From assembly GCA_900557435.1 (NCBI GenBank), contig USSH01000159.1, forward strand, positions 1 to 6,109: DNA of 6,109 nt, given 5' to 3'. The notes beneath the pieces were generated by a model. That model worked only from the letters and a program-made list of their open reading frames with translations, searched no databases and was not told the DNA's origin. This DNA comes from an uncultured Coprococcus sp. (lineage in GTDB: Bacteria > Bacillota > Clostridia > Lachnospirales > Lachnospiraceae). Made by a program: the position numbers and the translations under genes. Position 1 is the stretch's first letter. Each line of letters begins with the position of its first letter. Positions 1-3,818 of the stretch are shown piece by piece.

Positions 1-163
1 CTATAATACTGGACACCGTCTTTACTCTTCCAGTCACACTTTCTATAGGAGAATACATACCCATACTTTTATACTGCATAATAATATGATTAAACTTCAC
101 CAGAAGTTCATCAACCGCTTGCTCATAGGGAGACAAAATCTCCTTCCAAAGCTGAATTTCCAT
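1..163 (-). CDS. GTP pyrophosphokinase family protein, RelQ/YjbM-like small alarmone synthetase (partial, N-terminal 54 codons)
   Basis: Only the N-terminus is in the window; the gene runs off the left edge. The visible peptide begins MEIQLWKEILSPYEQAVDEL and later contains SPIESVTGRVKTVSSI. The pair PYEQAV-x-EL and SPIE-x-VTGRVK-x-x-SI is what I know from the N-terminal helices of small alarmone synthetases of the RelQ/YjbM type, which make (p)ppGpp from ATP and GTP or GDP in the cytoplasm. The catalytic RelA/SpoT synthetase motifs would lie further downstream and cannot be seen, so activity is inferred from family only. The start at 163 is supported by a GGAGG at 170-174, six bases upstream of the ATG. 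The gene lies 62 bases after the TPR gene with no hairpin terminator between them, so co-transcription is plausible. RelP-type synthetases are less likely because they lack the VTGRVK form I recall, but a short fragment cannot settle the subclass. Confidence 0.82.
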   Translation of the reverse strand, partial: MEIQLWKEILSPYEQAVDELLVKFNHIIMQYKSMGMYSPIESVTGRVKTVSSII

Positions 164-225
164 GCAACGCCTCCAACTCTTATTTTGCCAGACATAAAAC
201 TCACCCTATCAGTCTGTGCGAAATA

Positions 226-1047
226 TTATTCTTCTGATACCCTTGTACTGAGAAATTCGTATTCCCTCTGGCCATCTTCATAATCCGGATAGGTTTCCAC
301 CAACTGCGAAGCAAGTTCATAAGCCTTGTCATAATCTATGTTTTTTTCATAATATGCTACCTGGAGCATCATAAGTTCCTTTTTGTATACCGTGTCATCG
401 CATTCCAAACCGTTTGTAATATATGCTAAAGCAGACTCCATATCACCATTGCTCAGATAATATGAACCATACATTGCATATACATACGAGTTGAATCCAA
501 ATGTCTGGACATATTTCTCATAACTTTCAAACATTTTTTCAGAATCATCCGTAACTGCGTAACATGTTCCGATATACATGTAAAGCTCCGGATAAGTCTT
601 AGCCTCTTTCAAAAGGACATCCAGTGCCCCACCATAATTGCCGCTTGCAAAATCATCAAGTGCCTCTGCGAGTTCTTTCAAATCGTTGACGTTTGAACCT
701 GAAAACGAAGAAGCTGTAAGCTCTTTATAAGTGGATGCAGCATCAGCATACTGACCACTTTTGAGATATGCATCAGCCATATATAAATTTATATTCTGAT
801 CCTTCCTGCCCGAAAAGAACTGCTGCTCTGCCAGAGCAGCTTTGAATGAATCTATGGCTTCCTGATATGAACCACTCTCATAATATGTTACACCCTTATC
901 AAAATATTCATCTTTCTGTGATATTATCGCTGATATGGCATACGATATAAGCATAACTGACACACAGGCCAAAATTAAAATTCCAAAGATAAGGGGATAA
1001 TTGATTTTCTTTCTCTCTTTAAATATACTGCGTTTGCGTTTTGACAT
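226..1047 (-). CDS. Membrane-anchored tetratricopeptide repeat (TPR) protein, function unknown
   Basis: This is a 273-residue protein. It has a very basic N-terminus (KRKR near residue 3, KERKK near 10), then one hydrophobic segment at about residues 17-43, then a long helical region. The layout suggests a short cytoplasmic tail, one membrane anchor and an exported domain by the positive-inside rule; a signal-anchor rather than a cleaved signal peptide is likely because no clear cleavage site follows. The rest carries degenerate TPR units: about 45-78 (KGVTYYESGSYQEAIDSF is a good match to the A and B helix pattern), 85-117 (YMADAYLKSGQYADAASTYK), and weaker ones near 155-182, 187-215 and 225-255 (YDKAYELASQLVETYPDY). 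TPRs usually form a protein-binding scaffold; no enzyme motif is visible. The ATG at 1047 has AAGGAG at 1055-1060, seven bases upstream. It sits upstream of an alarmone synthetase gene, which may mean a shared transcript but does not define its role. Confidence 0.85.
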   Translation of the reverse strand: MSKRKRSIFKERKKINYPLIFGILILACVSVMLISYAISAIISQKDEYFDKGVTYYESGSYQEAIDSFKAALAEQQFFSGRKDQNINLYMADAYLKSGQYADAASTYKELTASSFSGSNVNDLKELAEALDDFASGNYGGALDVLLKEAKTYPELYMYIGTCYAVTDDSEKMFESYEKYVQTFGFNSYVYAMYGSYYLSNGDMESALAYITNGLECDDTVYKKELMMLQVAYYEKNIDYDKAYELASQLVETYPDYEDGQREYEFLSTRVSEE

Positions 1048-1180
1048 CTGTAATCTCCTTCATATACTTCTTTTTGTAAATTCCACTATAAAATATATCG
1101 GTTCTTGCATAATTCTGCATTCAACCATTAAAGTCTAATCTTATACATCATTTTATATTAACACAATAAGCCAATAAGAT

Positions 1181-1234
1181 AAAGAAAAAAAGCGGCTACA
1201 CTGAATTCTATGAATTCAACAGTATAACCGCTTT
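1181..1234 (-). terminator. Rho-independent terminator after purH
   Basis: Read on the minus strand, AAAGCGG and CCGCTTT arms (1228-1234 and 1189-1195) open a long hairpin that continues through UUAUACU paired with AGUGUAG. It has a three-base bulge on one side, then GAATTC paired with GAATTC around an ATA loop at 1209-1211. The 3' arm runs into a T tract (A's on the plus strand at 1185-1191). About 100 bases separate it from the purH stop codon, and it ends the purine transcript before the TPR gene. The plus-strand direction lacks a good T tract, so I read it as one-directional. Confidence 0.85.
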
Positions 1235-1331
1235 CATTATATACCACTAAATGTGACACTAAAATCATGAGGATACACCTATCCCCAATGAATACTAATA
1301 AAAAATATTATGTGAAAAATTAATGTAAATA

Positions 1332-2510
1332 TTAGTGATGGAATAATCTGATTCCTGTAAATACCATAACCATATCGTACTTATCAGCACACTCTATAAC
1401 GAGATCATCACGAACAGATCCGCCAGGCTGTGCAATGTACTTGACACCACTCTTGTGAGCTCTCTCGATATTGTCTGAGAATGGGAAGAATGCATCTGAT
1501 CCAAGGACAACATCTGTATTCTGCGCCAGCCATGCCTTCTTCTGCTCTGCTGTGAACACCTCTGGTTTAACCTTGAATCTCTTCTGCCACTCGCCTTCCT
1601 TAAGGACATCCTCGTACTCATCGCCCATGTATACGTCGATGGCATTATCTCTGTCTGCTCTTCCAAGTCCGTCAACAAACTGAAGTCCCATAACCTGTGG
1701 TGACTGACGGAGGAACCAGTTGTCTGCCTTCTGTCCGGCAAGTCTTGTACAGTGAATTCTTGACTGCTGTCCTGCTCCGATACCTATAGCCTGTCCGCCC
1801 TTTACATAACATACAGAATTTGACTGTGTATACTTAAGTGTGATGAGTGCGATCTTCATGTCGATCTCAGCCTGTTCCGGAAGCTCTTTGTTCTCTGTAA
1901 CAAAGTTTGACAGGAGATCCTTGTCGATCTTGAGCTCATTTCTTCCCTGCTCAAATGTAACGCCATATACCTGTTTTCTCTCGATCTCAGCAGGAACATA
2001 GTTCTCATCTATCTGGATGATGTTGTAGTTTCCCTTCTTCTTTGCGAGAAGAAGTTCCATAGCCTCATCTGTGTATCCAGGAGCGATAACACCATCTGAT
2101 ACCTCTCTCTTGATAAGACGTGCTGTGTCTGCGTCACATACATCTGAGAGTGCAATGAAATCACCAAATGATGACATTCTGTCAGCGCCTCTTGCTCTTG
2201 CATATGCACATGCAAGTGGTGAGAGCTCTCCGAGGTCATCTACCCAGTAGATCTTTGCAAGTGTGTCGGTGAGAGGAAGTCCAACTGCAGCACCTGCTGG
2301 TGAAACATGCTTGAATGATGTTGCTGCTGGCAGTCCTGTTGCCGCCTTGAGCTCCTTAACGAGCTGCCATCCGTTGAATGCATCAAGGAAGTTGATGTAT
2401 CCAGGCTTGCCATTTAAAACCTTGACAGGAAGGTCACTGCCATCTTCCATATATATTCTGGAAGGCTTCTGATTTGGGTTACAACCATACTTTAACTGAA
2501 TCTCGTTCAT
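1332..2510 (-). CDS. purH: AICAR formyltransferase (phosphoribosylaminoimidazolecarboxamide formyltransferase), stand-alone domain
   Basis: The enzyme transfers a formyl group from 10-formyl-tetrahydrofolate to AICAR (ZMP), giving FAICAR, the ninth step of cytosolic de novo purine synthesis. At 392 residues it holds only the transformylase part of a normal bifunctional PurH (usually above 500 residues); the MGS-like IMP cyclohydrolase domain that normally comes first is absent. Visible motifs are KYGCNPNQKPSR (7-18), SFKHVSPAGAAVG (65-77) with the Lys-His pair at 67-68 that matches the catalytic pair of the family, ARGADRMSSFGDFIALSD (106-123), QSNSVCY (229-235), GAGQQSRIH (245-253), GSDAFFPF (337-344), AQPGGSVRDD (360-369) and the C-terminal TGIRLFHH. 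All appear intact. An in-frame ATG at 2516 would add two residues, but its gap to AAGGAG (2521-2526) is only four bases, against ten for 2510, and the family normally starts M-N-E-x-x-L-K-Y-G. It lies 96 bases after purO, which supplies the missing cyclohydrolase activity, and should share its ZTP-riboswitch control. Confidence 0.96.
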   Translation of the reverse strand: MNEIQLKYGCNPNQKPSRIYMEDGSDLPVKVLNGKPGYINFLDAFNGWQLVKELKAATGLPAATSFKHVSPAGAAVGLPLTDTLAKIYWVDDLGELSPLACAYARARGADRMSSFGDFIALSDVCDADTARLIKREVSDGVIAPGYTDEAMELLLAKKKGNYNIIQIDENYVPAEIERKQVYGVTFEQGRNELKIDKDLLSNFVTENKELPEQAEIDMKIALITLKYTQSNSVCYVKGGQAIGIGAGQQSRIHCTRLAGQKADNWFLRQSPQVMGLQFVDGLGRADRDNAIDVYMGDEYEDVLKEGEWQKRFKVKPEVFTAEQKKAWLAQNTDVVLGSDAFFPFSDNIERAHKSGVKYIAQPGGSVRDDLVIECADKYDMVMVFTGIRLFHH

Positions 2511-2520
2511 GATCATATAT

Positions 2521-2526
2521 CTCCTT
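2521..2526 (-). promoter_or_regulatory. Ribosome binding site of purH
   Basis: AAGGAG on the minus strand. It lies four bases from the ATG at 2516 and ten from the ATG at 2510. The spacing and the usual family N-terminus favour 2510, though neither spacing is ideal. Confidence 0.7.
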
Positions 2527-2606
2527 TTTATTTATAATATCCTAATTTCATATGTCGAATATAATTTATATCCGGTTCACATCTTGTGCTTGTGTATTTA
2601 AATTTC

Positions 2607-3320
2607 CTACTTGTTCTTATTTACGATCTTTGTCTCGTACTCGCCTGTCGCGATGTCGATATATCTGACGAACAGTGAAACCTTGTTGTCCTCGTTGAGG
2701 CTGTTCCATACCTTATCTGTGAACTCGTCGATATCACCGGATATCTTAACCCACTTTGGCTCACCCTCAAAACTTGGAAGTGGATTGCCATCGTGCATAT
2801 ATGTGTGAATGAAATGTCCCTCACCGGCTACAGGGTTCTCGTATGAGAATGTGTATCTGTTATTTGCTGCAGGGTTGCCGTTGTTGCTCTTAAGTATGGA
2901 CATTGAATAGTTGAATACACCATTCTTTATGTGCATAACGCCTGAGATTCTAGGTGTGTAGTTAGGGCCATCCGGCTCAAACTGTCTGCTTCTGAGCGAC
3001 TGCTCAAATGTGAGTTCATCGTCAAGTCCGTCATATATAGTGTCTGTCTGATCGCCATTTGTAACTATAGTCTTGTTGCCAAGGACTCTTACAGGTGCGT
3101 AGATGATAAGGCTTGGATCCTCAAGCTTTGACGGATCAAATGCCTCTGTTCTTATTCCCTCACCCTCTGTCACAAATACTCTGTTACGACTATTTGAACT
3201 TCTTCCCATGATGAAGTAAGCTGTAACTGCCTTCTTGCCATCCTCGGACACACCGATCACGATTCCACGTCCCGGATATGCATTTTCGCTAAGTTCCTTC
3301 TCAAGTGATAACATTTCCAT
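2607..3320 (-). CDS. purO: IMP cyclohydrolase, PurO-type
   Basis: It catalyses ring closure of FAICAR to IMP, the last de novo purine step, in the cytoplasm. The 237-residue protein matches what I recall of the archaeal-type IMP cyclohydrolase family (PurO, Pfam IMP_cyclohyd) and its clostridial relatives, not the MGS-like domain of bacterial PurH. Motifs in order: YPGRGIVIG (15-23), the GRSSNSRNRVF block (39-49), DPSLIIYAPVR (68-78), IVTNGDQTDTI (85-95), FEPDGPNYTPRISG (114-127), GEGHFIHTY (166-174), PLPSFEGEP (180-188) and VSLFVRYI (214-221). The Arg-rich GRS and TPRIS segments and the GDQTDTI segment suit binding of a nucleotide phosphate and base; individual catalytic residues are not assigned here. 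The open frame extends upstream to an ATG at 3395, but that lies in the riboswitch terminator. The start at 3320 has GGAGGT ten bases upstream at 3331-3336, overlapping an ATG at 3338 that itself has a poor binding site. It is the first gene behind the ZTP riboswitch and is followed by purH. Confidence 0.92.
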   Translation of the reverse strand: MEMLSLEKELSENAYPGRGIVIGVSEDGKKAVTAYFIMGRSSNSRNRVFVTEGEGIRTEAFDPSKLEDPSLIIYAPVRVLGNKTIVTNGDQTDTIYDGLDDELTFEQSLRSRQFEPDGPNYTPRISGVMHIKNGVFNYSMSILKSNNGNPAANNRYTFSYENPVAGEGHFIHTYMHDGNPLPSFEGEPKWVKISGDIDEFTDKVWNSLNEDNKVSLFVRYIDIATGEYETKIVNKNK

Positions 3321-3330
3321 TTTCTGTTGT

Positions 3331-3336
3331 ACCTCC
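3331..3336 (-). promoter_or_regulatory. Ribosome binding site deciding the purO start
   Basis: GGAGGT on the minus strand, ten bases before the ATG at 3320. It overlaps an in-frame ATG at 3336-3338, and this is the main reason to reject that ATG and the longer ATG at 3395 as starts. Confidence 0.75.
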
Positions 3337-3365
3337 ATGTGTTTTCTCGTACCTGTGAGCTGATG

Positions 3366-3438
3366 CCATAAAGAAAGCCGGCCACCTGCGCACACAAATA
3401 CATATCTTGATATATTTGCTTGCCCAGGCGGTCGGCTT
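3366..3438 (-). terminator. Expression-platform terminator of the ZTP riboswitch
   Basis: On the minus strand AAGCCGACCGCCTG (3425-3438) can pair with CAGGTGGCCGGCTT (3375-3388): fourteen positions with one A-C mismatch and one G-U pair. The stem can continue inside through CAAATA/TATC against GATATG/TATTTG. It is followed by TTTCTTTAT (3368-3376). The 5' arm contains the aptamer's conserved CCGCC, so the terminator and the ligand-bound aptamer exclude each other. This predicts termination without ZMP/ZTP and read-through into purO when ligand is bound. About 45 bases separate its end from the purO start. Confidence 0.82.
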
Positions 3439-3510
3439 GTCTCAACAGTACACTCCCTGTAGGTAATTCCTACCAGCCTTTCGGCCGTCTCCGCCAGTCG
3501 TGCACCAACA
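3422..3510 (-). promoter_or_regulatory. ZTP/ZMP riboswitch (pfl motif) controlling purO-purH
   Basis: The minus-strand RNA carries the hallmark segments of the pfl motif. P1 is GTGCAC (3500-3505) paired with GTGTAC (3448-3453). The conserved J1/2 segment GACTGGCGG is at 3491-3499. P2 is GTAGG (3469-3473) paired with CCTAC (3459-3463) around AATTA. The conserved AGGGAG (3453-3458) follows. After a linker comes the P3 domain GCCGACCGCCTGGGC (3422-3436). GGCGG of J1/2 can pair with CCGCC of P3, the pseudoknot that defines the ligand pocket in this class. The family binds ZMP and ZTP, the AICAR nucleotides that build up when 10-formyl-tetrahydrofolate is short. Its place directly before genes that consume ZMP and its product is exactly what the class predicts, and the overlapping terminator makes it an ON switch. 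An extra hairpin of five pairs with a GAAA loop sits between J1/2 and P2 at 3474-3487. Confidence 0.95.
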
Positions 3511-3517
3511 TGTTTTT

Positions 3518-3546
3518 ATAATATAGTAAATCTTTTCTTATTTCAA
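3518..3546 (-). promoter_or_regulatory. Sigma-A promoter of the purine riboswitch transcript
   Basis: On the minus strand TTGAAA (3541-3546) is the -35 box and TATTAT (3518-3523) the -10 box, with exactly 17 bases between them; each departs from consensus by one or two bases. A start near 3511 is expected, so the RNA would begin only a few bases before aptamer helix P1. No operator for a repressor is evident, which fits control mainly at the riboswitch. Confidence 0.82.
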
Positions 3547-3560
3547 GTGTTATCTCACAT

Positions 3561-3593
3561 AAAAAGGTGCGTTGTCATAACTGACAGCGCACC
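3561..3593 (-). terminator. Rho-independent terminator of the feo transcript
   Basis: On the minus strand GGTGCGCTGTCA (3582-3593) pairs with TGACAACGCACC (3566-3577) around a GTTA loop, twelve positions with one C-A mismatch, followed by TTTTT (3561-3565). It sits about 30 bases after the stop of the small Feo-associated gene and only 14 bases before the -35 box of the purine promoter, separating the two units. Confidence 0.9.
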
Positions 3594-3622
3594 CCATATA
3601 TATTACTACAACTATTATTTAA

Positions 3623-3778
3623 TTAGAGCTTGTGACTGCATCCACCATGACAGCTCGAGCAGTCGCCACCACATATGTGTTTGCCCTTTTTTCTATCCTT
3701 TACCATACCTCTGACAATGAAGAACACCATCAAAATGATTATGGCTGCCACAATGATTGTACCAAGATACTCTGACAT
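3623..3778 (-). CDS. FeoB-associated Cys-rich small membrane protein
   Basis: This is a 51-residue protein. Residues 5-22 form one hydrophobic helix (LGTIIVAAIIILMVFFIV). A basic stretch follows (RGMVKDRKKGKH), then a Cys-rich tail HICGGDCSSCHGGCSHKL. The cysteines at 36, 40, 43 and 47 make a C-x3-C-x2-C-x3-C pattern, with His at 34, 44 and 49 nearby. This is the layout of the small FeoB-associated Cys-rich proteins found after feoB in many Firmicutes (Pfam FeoB_associated). Their biochemical role is not settled; a metal or redox role for the Cys tail, acting with FeoB in Fe(II) uptake, is an inference. By charge the tail should be cytoplasmic. The ATG at 3778 has AAGGAG at 3788-3793, nine bases upstream, and a second purine-rich GAGGAGGA at 3801-3808. 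The gene follows feoB by 40 bases and precedes a strong terminator, so it is the last gene of the feo unit. Confidence 0.92.
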   Translation of the reverse strand: MSEYLGTIIVAAIIILMVFFIVRGMVKDRKKGKHICGGDCSSCHGGCSHKL

Positions 3779-3818
3779 AAGTCACCACTCCTTATATATA
3801 TCCTCCTCAAAACTGATA

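Noticed and set aside
86..283. 65-aa plus-strand open frame at the left edge
   Set aside because: It overlaps the conserved alarmone synthetase start and the end of the TPR gene on the other strand; its composition is not protein-like.
1048..1180. Promoter for the TPR gene, for example TTGTGT with TAAGAT 17 bases downstream on the minus strand
   Set aside because: A promoter is expected here after the terminator, but the A/T-rich leader gives only weak matches (about three and four of six), so no site can be named with confidence.
1271..1284. Small inverted repeat GGATA-CACC-TATCC after purH
   Set aside because: Only five pairs and no adequate T tract; the strong terminator at 1181-1234 explains the end of the transcript.
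2511..2606. Separate promoter or terminator between purO and purH
   Set aside because: The TATTATAAAT near the purH start has no convincing -35 partner and there is no G/C-rich hairpin with a T tract; co-transcription is the simpler reading.
3321..3395. N-terminal extension of PurO from an ATG at 3395 (or at 3338)
   Set aside because: The 3395 start lies in the riboswitch terminator region, the added residues do not resemble the family, and the only good ribosome binding site (3331-3336) points to 3320.
3257..3445. 62-aa minus-strand open frame across the riboswitch and purO start
   Set aside because: It overlaps the aptamer's P3, the terminator and purO in another frame; its apparent coding is explained by the RNA structure and by purO.
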